64,000 nt of DNA from Volvox africanus (Eukaryota; Chlorophyta; Chlorophyceae; Chlamydomonadales; Volvocaceae). The notes beneath the pieces were generated by a model. It saw nothing but the letters and a program-made list of their open reading frames with translations, was not told where the DNA came from and did no database searches. Each line of letters starts with the position of its first letter. The stretch's first letter is position 1. Shown in pieces: positions 33,401-43,106 of this stretch. The DNA lies in NCBI GenBank assembly GCA_030268105.1, contig BSDZ01000017.1, positions 806,001 through 870,000 of the forward strand. Reading direction: 5' to 3'. Position numbers and translations under genes: made by a program.

Positions 33401-34478
33401 TCCGTGGGCACCCTTCCGTAACAAACGAACGGCCTCCTTACGCCCGACTAGCTCTGGTTCGATTCGCGCGGCCATTGCGGTCACAGCGAAATTAACCATA
33501 GGCACCGCCTCAGTTTCGCCCTCCTTTGGTGTGACATGTTCGAATGACAGGAAAGGTACCTTAATCGACAGAGTACCCTTGCACATATGCAGGGTTGCGG
33601 TCTCCATGTCGATGCGCGCGCGGTACTGTCGTAATGTCGACGACCCCATTATGTACGGTGCAGTCTCTGCTAAGCCCTGCAGCACGTACGGCCGGGTCAC
33701 AACACGCAAAGGGCCTATCGATAGGCTAAGGGTAATCCTGCCCACGATGGGATGCTTACCCCCGTCAGCAAGGGTAACCTGTGGACAATCAGACGACTCT
33801 GGGGACAACCCCAGCGCATTCACCTCTGCGACAGAGATGAAGTCGTCACTGGCACCGGTGTCAACAAGTGCCTTCAGAGTACGGCCATTCAAACCGATCT
33901 GAACCACAGGGACACCCAGCAGACAACGTCAGTGCACTTAAGGCGGGTCCGTAACCAACGGCACCCCCATCAGGAGCTTCGTACCAAACGTCAACCGAGT
34001 AGGATAGGCATGGCCACGGAGCCAGCGTACCCTCCCAATCCACACCATTAAACAAAACGGTGCCCGGGTCGAACCGGTGGACATGCCGCATACCCCTTAA
34101 CGATGCCTCTGCCTTGCGCCGACAGAAAGCAGGGAGTAATACACATGCGGCAGTGCCTGGATATTGACGCCTACATCTCCTGTATATGGCCAACTGTTCC
34201 GACATCTCACGCAGAGACGAGGGGATGAACAAAACCACGTGGTTAGACAGATCGATAGACGACAGGGGACGGCGAGGTGTAAACAAATTACACAACGGGT
34301 CGAAGCAGAGAAGTCCCGTGCGTCCGTCAAGCGTGATGCGTCGCGCAATGACTCGCTCGATGTGTCCAAGTACACAAGGCAACAATGCCTTAACGGCTGG
34401 CCGTAAGGATGACCACCGACCACGCGTTAGTTCAGAAATCCCGGGTGGTGCCCCCTCCACAGGAACCCGGGCAAGCCC
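30440..34478 (-). pseudogene. G2-1 Pol: protease, RT, RNase H, integrase, chromodomain
   Basis: Same architecture as the G2-2 Pol. The N-terminal unassigned domain lies in 34460-33920. After LSAG, 20 bp present in G2-2 are missing near 33914-33917, which shifts the frame just before the protease. From 33907 the frame continues: [45 protein letters not shown], the HHCC finger, the integrase triad and the chromodomain [18 protein letters not shown], ending at TGA 30440-30442. An asparagine is also missing in FFD-VVRLHG (FFDNVVRLHG in G2-2). Confidence 0.9.
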
Positions 34479-34481
34479 CTA
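34440..34481 (-). promoter_or_regulatory. G2-1 gag-pol UAG readthrough element
   Basis: UAG (34481-34479), 7-nt spacer GGGCTTG, CCCGGGT (34471-34465), 18-nt loop, ACCCGGG (34446-34440). Identical to G2-2 in layout. Confidence 0.7.
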
Positions 34482-35714
34482 TTTCGGCTGAGGTACAAAC
34501 GGCGGCATTAGAGGGCAATCCTTCGTGGAATGGTTCTCCGCACACCGTAGACAAACGTTGGCCAATTTTCGACGCTCGAATTCGGAACGATTGCAATTCC
34601 ATTTTGGCATAAATGTGTCGTCCGTACGAGTACGCTTCGCGTTGGGGTCGGAACGCTGTGCGGCTGCCGACGACGGCGCACCACCACGCTTCCTGTTCCT
34701 AGCTGGGTCCGAGCTCGGACCTGCTCCTACTGTACCACGGACACCCGAGCTAGCACCCCCGCGCGCCTTGCGTTGCCCGTTGCTGCGTCGCGTCGCGGCA
34801 GTAGGCGTGGGGCGGGTCGCTCCGAGTTCCTGGTCGAGAGCCACAGCTTCCCCAAGCGGATCCTGCACTTGCACGGCATTTGCACGAGGGGCAGACTTGA
34901 CTTCTTCCTCGCCGGCAAGAAGTCGTATCTCCGCGCCCTTAGCAAAAGCGACCAACGCGTCATACGACTTGATCTGCGCTCCAACCAAGTCAGTGGCGCA
35001 CCATTTAGCCAAAAGTTTCGTTAGGCCTCGCCTAAACCAAAAGACACGCTCAGATTCGGTGAGGTCAGCAATGGGAGTCACAAGTGCTTCGAAGCGTGGC
35101 TGGTACGCAGGTACATTTTCATCCCGACGCATGTGGTAGCTACCGGCTGCCAAAACGTTACGAGCTTCCACATCGCGTGCTTGAACCTCAGTAGCGAATC
35201 GTGCGAGCAAAGCGGCGACCAACTCGTCAAAAGTATAGCTGCCTCGGGCGTTGGTCCAATTGCGATACCAGTCCTTCGCTGCGCCCTCGAGGGTGTTACC
35301 AACGAAGAGACACCTGATACCGTCATTATCGTCACCATGAACAGCTTGGAGGTACTTTTTAGCGTCACGCACGTACGCACGAGTTGCATCGGCTATGCTA
35401 TGCCCTGGTGTCTTGTCGGTCAGCGAAATATTGAGCCTAGGAACGGGAATCGACAATCTCATCACCTCAGGGATGTCATCATGCCCTCGAGCTTGAGGTA
35501 ATGGCAGAACCCTTGGTCCAGCAGTGTTGTCCATATTCGTGTTCACTGCTGAATGCGGCACAATTAAGTGAGCAGGGGTCTGAAGGAAAAGGGGCTCTTG
35601 AGTGGCTCGCGCGCCAACAGTCTCAAGACCTCTATCCGGCGCTCTAGCAGCTACAACGAAATCGGGTTGGCTAGCTAGGCTAGTGTGCGGCGTATCGTCG
35701 TGTTCCGCGGACAT
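34479..35714 (-). CDS. G2-1 Gag
   Basis: 411-residue Gypsy Gag, starting MSAEHDDTPHTSLASQ. The core is around 105-265 (NTLEGAAKDWYRNWTNARGSY, PRFEALVTPIADLTESERVFWF). A basic, Ser/Gly-rich stretch with RNRKRGG and NAKRTRTDD follows. The C-terminal knuckle CLRCAENHSTKDC has spacing CX2CX3HX4C, one residue shorter than usual and shared by all G2 copies. The frame is intact, but its pol is broken. Confidence 0.9.
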   Translation of the reverse strand: MSAEHDDTPHTSLASQPDFVVAARAPDRGLETVGARATQEPLFLQTPAHLIVPHSAVNTNMDNTAGPRVLPLPQARGHDDIPEVMRLSIPVPRLNISLTDKTPGHSIADATRAYVRDAKKYLQAVHGDDNDGIRCLFVGNTLEGAAKDWYRNWTNARGSYTFDELVAALLARFATEVQARDVEARNVLAAGSYHMRRDENVPAYQPRFEALVTPIADLTESERVFWFRRGLTKLLAKWCATDLVGAQIKSYDALVAFAKGAEIRLLAGEEEVKSAPRANAVQVQDPLGEAVALDQELGATRPTPTAATRRSNGQRKARGGASSGVRGTVGAGPSSDPARNRKRGGAPSSAAAQRSDPNAKRTRTDDTFMPKWNCNRSEFERRKLANVCLRCAENHSTKDCPLMPPFVPQPK

Positions 35715-36113
35715 GGAGCACGAAACGATACCCTAGTTTTGCGTAATAGAAGCCGACTTCTATCGCAAAGGCAAGAGTACAAAACAATTCGGTGAGCCTA
35801 CCGACAGTACTCTTGAGAAGATTCAGTAAACTCAGCAAGTACTTGCCCAGCTGAGTCCTGATCTCCGTAGTTTGGGCAATGAGAGTCGCCAACTGGTCCG
35901 GACGAACGCCGGTCTCAGTCGCCGCGGCAAGCAATGCCGGTGCACTGAGATTACCTGCGACTCATAGCATACACTTACACAACAAGTGCAGCAATCTAAG
36001 CAAAAGCAATTAAACAATTACAAACCGGAAGCGGCGGCGTCCAAAACGGCGCGGCCTAGGTCTTCGGCAAAAGTATCTAGCGGTCCTCGTGGTTCGTCGC
36101 TGGAACTCGCCAT
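35680..36113 (-). other. G2-1 two-part upstream ORF, possibly spliced
   Basis: First part ATG 36113 to TAA 36018 (31 residues). Second part from about 35944 to 35680, overlapping the gag start. See the G2-2 counterpart for the splice argument. Confidence 0.4.
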
Positions 36114-36159
36114 AGAAAGAACCTACTTCCGATTAGACAACGAGAGACAGTTAGGCAAC

Positions 36160-36177
36160 GAACCTGTCTCGATACCA
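36160..36177 (-). other. G2-1 primer-binding site
   Basis: The minus strand reads TGGTATCGAGACAGGTTC, three bases from the LTR end. It pairs with a tRNA 3' end; the tRNA is not assigned. Confidence 0.65.
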
Positions 36178-36180
36178 AAT

Positions 36181-36459
36181 TGTTGTACCTCTCGTTCGCG
36201 TTCGCTCATAAGTATCTGCACGTCTGGAGACTATCGACACCGATGCGCGAGCACTTGCAAGTACAGCAAGGCAAGCGAGAGCAAACAGAGACAGCGGAAG
36301 ACTTCAAGACGAAGAGAGATATAACTTACGGTCTTACAGATCGGAATGATGCAATGGACGAAATCGCCGTCAGCGCCGGAAGCAAGCAATCATCACGCGG
36401 CGGTGATTAGCGAAGTTCAGGCTTAGCTCGGGCTAAGTAGAATATCGTATAGTAATAGT
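36181..36459 (-). repeat. G2-1 5' LTR, left piece (rest at 43936-44480)
   Basis: 279 bp here and 545 bp at 43936-44480 add up to the family length of 824 bp. G2-2 sits between them, with ATAGT duplicated at 36455-36459 and 43931-43935. Confidence 0.9.
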
Positions 36460-37283
36460 TGTTGTGCTACGGTTCATTTCCCGTCGACGCGTAGGTCGAC
36501 GCGATCCTACAAGGTGAAGTGCTATTGTGATGAACACATTGCATATGAATGAATCTGCATGATATAAATGTATTCGCATACATATATATATGCATTTGGC
36601 ATGTTGTCATTATCCATCGCGACATCGCACCATGGCAAATCCGCCTAGCATGCATGAAAGCTCGAAGCATTGAAGTGCGCATTATGCTCGTACTACGAAA
36701 CGATAGGTAATATTATCTGATATAATATTACTTCATTTAAGCACACGTTGAGTGCGCCGCACTCGTCACGATACATGCCCTGCAACCGGATATCGTTATC
36801 CGGACCCTTGCATCATGCGAATGCCGGAAAGGCTTATACGTTGTTACGAGTAGACATCGCCCATACGCAGTAGGGTTGTCACATCTAGGATCGGCCTCCT
36901 AATGTGAATCGTACGGCACTGCGATGCTGCGAGTATAACAGATGCGAGGACGGCTAAGCTAGACAAGACATTCGATACCGGAGAACACTTGTGTGTTCTA
37001 CATTACTATTGCTATACGATATTCTACTTAGCCCGAGCTAAGCCTGAACTTCGCTAATCACCGCCGCGTGATGATTGCTTGCTTCCGGCGCTGACGGCGA
37101 TTTCGTCCATTGCATCGTTCTGATCCGTAAGACTGTAAGTTATATCTCTCTTCGTCTTGAAGTCTTCCGCTGTCTCTGTTTGCTCTCGCTTGCCTTGCTG
37201 TACTTGCAAGTGCTCGCGCATCGGTGTCGATAGTCTCCAGACGTGCAGATACTTATGAGCAAACGCGAACGAGAGGTACAACA
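36460..37283 (+). repeat. G2-2 5' LTR
   Basis: TGTTGTGCTACGG ... GAGGTACAACA, 824 bp, with the same set of hairpins as the other G2 LTRs. The ATATAAATGTAT-type hairpin is damaged here by one change (ATACATATATAT instead of ATACATTTATAT). Confidence 0.95.
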
Positions 37284-37286
37284 ATT

Positions 37287-37304
37287 TGGTATCGAGACAG
37301 GTTC
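37287..37304 (+). other. G2-2 primer-binding site
   Basis: TGGTATCGAGACAGGTTC, 3 bases after the LTR; complementary to a tRNA 3' end with CCA. Confidence 0.65.
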
Positions 37305-37350
37305 GTTGCCTAACTGTCTCTCTCTGTCTAATCGGAAGTAGGTTCTTTCT

Positions 37351-37784
37351 ATGGCGAGTTCCAGCGTCGAACCACGAGGACCGCTAGATACTTTTGCCGA
37401 AGACTTAGGCCGCGCCGTTTTGGACGCCGCCGCTTCCGGTTTGTAATTGTTTAATTGCTTTTGCTTAGATTGCTGCACTTGTTGTGTAAGTGTACGCTAT
37501 GAGTCGCAGGTAATCTCAGTGCACCGGCATTGCTTGCCGCGGCGACTGAGACCGGCGTTCGTCCGGACCAGTTGGCGACTCTCATTGCCCAAACTACGGA
37601 GATCAGGACTCAGCTGGGCAATTACTTGCTGAGTTTGCTGAATCTTCTCAAGAGTACTGTCGGTAGGCTCACCGAGTCGCTTTGTACTCTTGCCTTTGCG
37701 ATAGAAGTCGGCTTCTATTACGCAAAACTAGGGTATCGTTTCGTGCTCCATGTCCGTGGAACACGACGATACGCCGCACACTAG
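37351..37784 (+). other. G2-2 two-part upstream ORF, possibly spliced
   Basis: ATG at 37351 opens a 31-residue ORF ending DLGRAVLDAAASGL with TAA at 37444. Removing 37443-37519 (GT...AG, 77 nt) would join it in frame to LLAAATETGVRPDQLATLIA and on to the stop at 37782-37784, which overlaps the gag ATG in another frame. The protein would be helical and leucine-rich. G1 shows a matching first part (SAAIFAAATTGL), the same splice phase and a second part starting with the same TGC. How it would connect to Gag is unresolved. Confidence 0.45.
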
Positions 37785-38985
37785 CCTAGCTAGCCAACCC
37801 GATTTCGTTGTAGCTGCTAGAGCGCCGGATAGAGGTCTTGAGACTGTTGGCGTGCGAGCCACTCAAGAGCCCCTTTTCCTTCAGACCCCTGCTCACTTAA
37901 TTGTGCCGCATTCAGCAGTGAACACGAATATGGACAACACTGCTGGACCAAGGGTTCTGCCATTACCTCAAGCTCGAGGGCATGATGACATCCCTGAGGT
38001 GATGAGATTGTCGATTCCCGTTCCTAGGCTCAATATTTCGCTGACCGACAAGACACCAGGGCATAGCATAGCCGATGCAACTCGTGCGTACGTGCGTGAC
38101 GCTAAAAAGTACCTCCAAGCTGTTCATGGTGGCGATAATGACGGTATCAGGTGTCTCTTCGTTGGTAACACCCTCGAGGGCGCAGCGAAGGACTGGTATC
38201 GCAATTGGACCAACGCCCGAGGCAGCTATACTTTTGACGAGTTGGTCGCCGCTTTGCTCGCACGATTCGCTACTGAGGTTCAAGCACGCGATGTGGAAGC
38301 TCGTAACGTTTTGGCAGCCGGTAGCTACCACATGCGTCGGGATGAAAATGTACCTGCGTACCAGTCACGCTTCGAAGCACTTGTGACTCCCATTGCTGAC
38401 CTCACCGAATCTGAGCGTGTCTTTTGGTTTAGGCGAGGCCTAACGAAACTTTTGGCTAAATGGTGCGCCACTGACTTGGTTGGAGCGCAGATCAAGTCGT
38501 ATGACGCGTTGGTCGCTTTTGCTAAGGGCGCGGAGATACGACTTCTTGCCGGCGAGGAAGAAGTCAAATCTGCCCCTCGTGCAAATGCCGTGCAAGTGCA
38601 GGATCCACTTGGGGAAGCTGTAGCTCTCGACCAGGACCTCGGCGCGACCCGCCCCACGCCTACTGCCGCGACGCGACGCAGCAACGGGCAACGCAAGGCG
38701 CGCGGGGGCGCTAGCTCGGGTGTCCGTGGTACAGGAGGAGCAGGTCCGAGCTCGGACCCAGCTAGGAACAGGAAGCGTGGTGGTGCGCCGTCGTCGGCAG
38801 CCGCACAGCGTTCCGACCCCAACGCGAAGCGTACTCGTACGGATGACACATTTATGCCAAAATGGAATTGCAATCGTTCCGAATTCGAGCGTCGAAAATT
38901 GGCCAACGTTTGTCTACGGTGTGCGGAGAGCCATTCTACGAAGGATTGCCCTCTAATGCCGCCGTTTGTACCTCAGCCGAAATAG
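37750..38985 (+). CDS. G2-2 Gag
   Basis: 411 residues; the ATG at 37750 is the first after an in-frame TAG seven codons upstream. Gag core around residues 105-265 (LEGAAKDWYRNWTNARG, YQSRFEALVTPIADLTESERVFWF). Basic RNRKRGGAPSS region, then the short-spaced knuckle CLRCAESHSTKDC (CX2CX3HX4C). It ends FVPQPK-UAG and is followed in frame by pol. Product: particle protein binding element RNA. Confidence 0.95.
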   Translation: MSVEHDDTPHTSLASQPDFVVAARAPDRGLETVGVRATQEPLFLQTPAHLIVPHSAVNTNMDNTAGPRVLPLPQARGHDDIPEVMRLSIPVPRLNISLTDKTPGHSIADATRAYVRDAKKYLQAVHGGDNDGIRCLFVGNTLEGAAKDWYRNWTNARGSYTFDELVAALLARFATEVQARDVEARNVLAAGSYHMRRDENVPAYQSRFEALVTPIADLTESERVFWFRRGLTKLLAKWCATDLVGAQIKSYDALVAFAKGAEIRLLAGEEEVKSAPRANAVQVQDPLGEAVALDQDLGATRPTPTAATRRSNGQRKARGGASSGVRGTGGAGPSSDPARNRKRGGAPSSAAAQRSDPNAKRTRTDDTFMPKWNCNRSEFERRKLANVCLRCAESHSTKDCPLMPPFVPQPK

Positions 38986-39024
38986 GGGCTTGCCCGGGTT
39001 CCTGTGGAGGGGGCACCACCCGGG
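38983..39024 (+). promoter_or_regulatory. G2-2 gag-pol UAG readthrough element
   Basis: UAG at 38983-38985, spacer GGGCTTG, CCCGGGT (38993-38999), 18-nt loop containing GGAGGGGG, ACCCGGG (39018-39024). Perfect 7-bp stem. G1 has CCCAGGT/ACCTGGG at identical distances. G2-4 has CCCGGGT/GCCCGGG, still pairable with one wobble. Confidence 0.75.
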
Positions 39025-42000
39025 ATTTCTGAACTAACGCGTGGTTGGTGGTCATCCTTACGGCCAGCCGTTAAGGCATTGTTGCCTTGTGTACTTGGAC
39101 ACATCGAGCGAGTCATTGCGCGACGCATCACGCTTGACGGACGCACGGGACTTCTCTGCTTCGACCCGTTGTGTAATTTGTTTACACCTCGCCGTCCCCT
39201 GTCGTCTATCGATCTGTCTAACCACGTGGTTTTGTTCATCCCCTCGTCTCTGCGTGAGATGTCGGAACAGTTGGCCATATACAGGAGATGTAGGCGTCAA
39301 TATCCAGGCACTGCCGCATGTGTATTACTCCCTGCTTTCTGTCGGCGCAAGGCAGAGGCATCGTTAAGGGGTATGCGGCATGTCCACCGGTTCGACCCGG
39401 GCACCGTTTTGTTTAATGGTGTGGATTGGGAGGGTACGCTGGCTCCGTGGCCATGCCTATCCTACTCGGTTGACGTTTGGTACGAAGCTCCTGATGGGGG
39501 TGCCGTTGGTTACGGACCCGCCTTAAGTGCACTGACGTTGTCTGCTGGGCAGTCGCTCGTAGATAACCGTGTCCCTGTGGTTCAGATCGGTTTGAATGGC
39601 CGTACTCTGAAGGCACTTGTTGACACCGGTGCCAGCGACGACTTCATCTCTGTCGCAGAGGTGAACGCGCTGGGGTTGTCCCCAGAGTCGTCTAATTGTC
39701 CACAGGTTACCCTTGCTGACGGGGGTAAGCATCCCATCGTGGGCAGGATTACCCTTAGCCTATCGTTAGGCCCTTTGCGTGTTGTGACCCGGCCGTACGT
39801 GCTGCAGGGCTTAGCAGAGACTGCACCGTACATAATGGGGTCGTCGACATTACGGCAGTACCGCGCGCGCATCGACATGGAGACCGCAACCCTGCATATG
39901 TGCAAGGGTACTCTGTCGATTAAGGTACCTTTCCTGTCGTTCGAACATGTCACACCAAAGGAGGACGAAACTGAGGCGGTGCCTATGGTTAATTTCGCTG
40001 TGACCGCAATGGCCGCGCGAATCGAACCAGAGCTTGTCGGGCGTAAGGAGGCCGTCCGTTTGTTACGGAAGGGTGCCCACGGACTGCTTTTAAGGCCGCG
40101 GGTGAGCTGTTGTGTCACCACCGCGCAGATTTCTGCGGATCCTGAGGTTGAGGCCCTACTGTCGCAGTATGAGGACGTCTTTAAAGATATCCCTGGCCTA
40201 CCACCTATGCGTCCTGTTGATCACACAATCCCTCTCATGCCTGGAGCGCAGCCTACAGCCCGGCCAATGTACAGGTTGAGTCCATTGGAGCTGGATGAGG
40301 TAAAGCGCCAGGTGACGGATTTGCTCGCGAAGGGTATGATACGCCCCAGCACATCCCCGTTTTCTGCACCGATTTTGTTTGTCGGTAAGAAGGATGGGAC
40401 CTTGCGCATGTGCATTGATTACCGGGGGTTAAATGCGAATACGGTGAAAAATCGCTACCCTTTGCCACGCGTTGACGACCTGTTGGATAAGCTGAAGGGG
40501 TTGGCTTATTTTTCCTCAATTGACTTGCAACAGGGCTATAATCAGATCCGCATCGCTGCCTTTGATATTCCGAAAACCGCTTTTCGGACGCCCTTCAGTC
40601 ACTTTGAGTATACGGTTCTATCGTTTGGTTTGACTAATGCCCCTCCGATGTTTCAGGCGGTCATGGACCGAATGTTTAGACCGTTTATCGACAGGTTCGT
40701 TGTTTGCTACCTGGATGACATCTTGGTATATTCTAAGACGCGCGAGGAGCACTTGGAGCATCTTCGGCTCGTGCTCGACGTTATGAGGCGGGAGCAATTG
40801 TTTGCTAAACGCGCCAAATGCTTTTGGGCGCAGCCTCAGGTGGAATATTTGGGCCACATTGTGTCGGCCACCGGTGTGAAGATGGACCCGCGGAAGGTCG
40901 CCGTGGTTCGCGATTGGCCCGCGCCTCAGAACCTCACGGAGCTGCGTAAGTTCCTTGGCTTGACCAATTATTTCCGAAAGTTCATTGAAAAATATTCCAT
41001 CATTGCGGCCCCGCTTACTAACTTAACTCGCAAAGGCGTTTTCGTTTCGCTCGAGTCGTGGACGTTGCAATGCCAGCGGGCATTCGAAGAGCTCAAACGA
41101 ATCGTTGCTGAAGATGTCACCCTTGCATTCCCTGATTACTCGTTGCCATTTCGTGTTGAGGTAGTGTCTGATGCCTCAATATTTGGAAGCGGCGCTGTAT
41201 TGTTACAGGAAGGGCGACCGATCGCCTTCACGAGTAAGAAGTTTTCTGGTGCGGAGATTCGCTACACCACCGGGGAACAGGAGCTTCTGGCCGTGCTGCA
41301 TGCTTTAAAGGAATGGCGCTGTTACCTCGAGGGACGCCCGTTTACTTTAAAGACTGACCACAAGCCCCTAACGTTTTTGCAAAGCGTTCCGACGTTGAAC
41401 CGCCGTCAAGCTAGGTGGATGGAATATCTAGCTAGGTTCAACTGCACCTGGGAGTATATTTCTGGTAAATTGAATATTGCCGATGCTCTCAGTCGACATC
41501 CGTCGCTACACGCTGCAATTTTTGCAGCGCCCGTCGTGCGGCCGCGTAGCGAGGAGGTTCCGATCGCGACGGACCTCGCGGAGCGGTTGAAGGTTGCCTA
41601 CAACGCAGATGCCTGGTTCGCGGACCCGGCTAATGTAGAAAACCTTCGCAAGCAGAATGGCCTTTGGCTACGGACGGAGGGTGCAGCTACGCAAATCGTC
41701 GTTCCGAACGACGACGCGCTACGCTACGACATCCTTGCGCGGTTCCACGAGGACCCGTTAGCAGGACACCCTGGTAGCAAGCGATTGATCGACTTGGTGC
41801 AACGTTCCTTTTGGTGGCCTCGTTTGGCTAAGGATGCGGCGAACTTCGTCCAGACATGCAGTCTGTGCCAGCGCAATAAGGCTTTGTCCGGTAAGGGCCA
41901 TGGGTTGTTGCAACCGTTGCCTGTCCCGGATGCGCCTTGGGAAAGTGTTTCCATGGACTTCGTAGTCGCGCTGCCCAAAACTGAGGGGGGATACGATGCG

Positions 42001-43047
42001 GTGTTCGTAATGGTCGATCGTCTGACTAAGATGGTTCACCTAGCACCATGCACATCATCCTGCACGGCTGAGCAAACCGCACGTTTGTTTTTCGATAATG
42101 TGGTTCGGTTACACGGGATTCCCAAAAATGTGATCTCGGACCGCGGTGGACAGTTCACGTCTAAGTTTTGGGAAGCGCTCTGCAAACTAGTTGGCATGCG
42201 CGTCAACCTGAGCACGGCGTATCACCCGCAGACTGATGGTCAAACCGAACGCACAAACCGCACGTTGGGTGATATGTTGCGCAATTATGCTGGTCGCACA
42301 CCACTTGTTTGGGATACATATTTGACTGCGGCAGAATTCGCGCTTAACAATGCTGTTAACCGCTCTACAGGCAAAAGTCCGTTCTTTCTTAACTACGGGT
42401 TTCATCCCGCGCTACCCGTGTGGCGTGAGTTGGAAGTGAACGTGCCTGCTGCTAGACTTTTTGCCAAGTCTTTTATGTCCCGGATCACAGACGCGAAGTC
42501 GTGTTTGGACGCGGCGCAGCAACGAACGACGGAATACTATAACAAATCTAAGCAGGATGTGACGTTTTCGGAAGGGCAACTCGTGTTGCTAAGCACCAAG
42601 AACTTGCGTACCTTGGCCGACGGATCCCGAAAACTCTTACCCCGCTGGATTGGTCCGTATCCTGTCGTGCGCATGGTTGGGAATGTGGCTGTGGAGCTTG
42701 CATTGCCCACTGATATGACCATTCACCCCACGTTTCACGTATCGCTTGTTCGTCCGTATCATAGTACGGAACCCGTCCCTGAGCCTGCTAACGCCCCCGC
42801 AGCGATCGAACCAGTTCCCGAGACCTGGATCGCTGGTAAACAGAAGTTTTACGATGTGGAGCGGGTGTTAGATTATCGCGCGCGTCGTGTGGGCCGACAC
42901 CGACGTAAGCGAACAGTACACGAGTACTTGGTTAAGTGGACAGGGTATACCGACGAGCACAACTCATGGGAACCAGCACGCCACTTCTCACAGGACATGA
43001 AACCCCTGCTCGAAGAAGCCCGCAAACGTGCCACGCAAGCCCAATGA
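38986..43047 (+). CDS. G2-2 Pol: unassigned domain, protease, RT, RNase H, integrase, chromodomain
   Basis: Open from the codon after UAG to TGA at 43045-43047. Numbering from the codon at 39004: unassigned domain 20-165, protease DTGAS (Asp207), and RT with [14 protein letters not shown] (about 462) and catalytic YLDD (about 570). RNase H follows ([12 protein letters not shown] about 723), then an HHCC zinc finger (about 915-960), integrase DDE in MDF (about 985), SDRGGQF (about 1045) and DGQTERTNR (about 1080), and a chromodomain near 1290-1340 ([18 protein letters not shown]). Chromodomains of this class can direct insertion to particular chromatin. Unusual RT residues compared with its relatives: TPFSHFEYT and NAPPMFQAV instead of TPFGHFEYT and NAPATFQAV. 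These may lower activity. Confidence 0.95.
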   Translation, partial: GLARVPVEGAPPGISELTRGWWSSLRPAVKALLPCVLGHIERVIARRITLDGRTGLLCFDPLCNLFTPRRPLSSIDLSNHVVLFIPSSLREMSEQLAIYRRCRRQYPGTAACVLLPAFCRRKAEASLRGMRHVHRFDPGTVLFNGVDWEGTLAPWPCLSYSVDVWYEAPDGGAVGYGPALSALTLSAGQSLVDNRVPVVQIGLNGRTLKALVDTGASDDFISVAEVNALGLSPESSNCPQVTLADGGKHPIVGRITLSLSLGPLRVVTRPYVLQGLAETAPYIMGSSTLRQYRARIDMETATLHMCKGTLSIKVPFLSFEHVTPKEDETEAVPMVNFAVTAMAARIEPELVGRKEAVRLLRKGAHGLLLRPRVSCCVTTAQISADPEVEALLSQYEDVFKDIPGLPPMRPVDHTIPLMPGAQPTARPMYRLSPLELDEVKRQVTDLLAKGMIRPSTSPFSAPILFVGKKDGTLRMCIDYRGLNANTVKNRYPLPRVDDLLDKLKGLAYFSSIDLQQGYNQIRIAAFDIPKTAFRTPFSHFEYTVLSFGLTNAPPMFQAVMDRMFRPFIDRFVVCYLDDILVYSKTREEHLEHLRLVLDVMRREQLFAKRAKCFWAQPQVEYLGHIVSATGVKMDPRKVAVVRDWPAPQNLTELRKFLGLTNYFRKFIEKYSIIAAPLTNLTRKGVFVSLESWTLQCQRAFEELKRIVAEDVTLAFPDYSLPFRVEVVSDASIFGSGAVLLQEGRPIAFTSKKFSGAEIRYTTGEQELLAVLHALKEWRCYLEGRPFTLKTDHKPLTFLQSVPTLNRRQARWMEYLARFNCTWEYISGKLNIADALSRHPSLHAAIFAAPVVRPRSEEVPIATDLAERLKVAYNADAWFADPANVENLRKQNGLWLRTEGAATQIVVPNDDALRYDILARFHEDPLAGHPGSKRLIDLVQRSFWWPRLAKDAANFVQTCSLCQRNKALSGKGHGLLQPLPVPDAPWESVSMDFVVALPKTEGGYDAVFVMVDRLTKMVHLAPCTSSCTAEQTARLFFDNVVRLHGIPKNVISDRGGQFTSKFWEALCKLVGMRVNLSTAYHPQTDGQTERTNRTLGDMLRNYAGRTPLVWDTYLTAAEFALNNAVNRSTGKSPFFLNYGFHPALPVWRELEVNVPAARLFAKSFMSRITDAKSCLDAAQQRTTEYYNKSKQDVTFSEGQLVLLSTKNLRTLADGSRKLLPRWIGPYPVVRMVGNVAVELALPTDMTIHPTFHVSLVRPYHSTEPVPEPANAPAAIEPVPETWIAGKQKFYDVERVLDYRARRVGRHRRKRTVHEYLVKWTGYTDEHNSWEPARHFSQDMKPLLEEARKRATQAQ

Positions 43048-43091
43048 CCCCTGCAGTCGATGCTGTATGATGCAGCGAGGACGCTGCATAC

Positions 43092-43106
43092 GGGAGGGGG
43101 GATAAT
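43092..43106 (+). other. G2-2 polypurine tract
   Basis: GGGAGGGGGGATAAT immediately before the 3' LTR. Confidence 0.75.

Noticed and set aside
34525..35139. Long antisense open frames over gag and pol (for example 34525-35139 plus, 38325-38906 minus, 13050-13406 plus, 1710-2255 plus).
   Set aside because: They mirror conserved gag/pol codons on the other strand, recur in every copy for that reason, and show no domain of their own.
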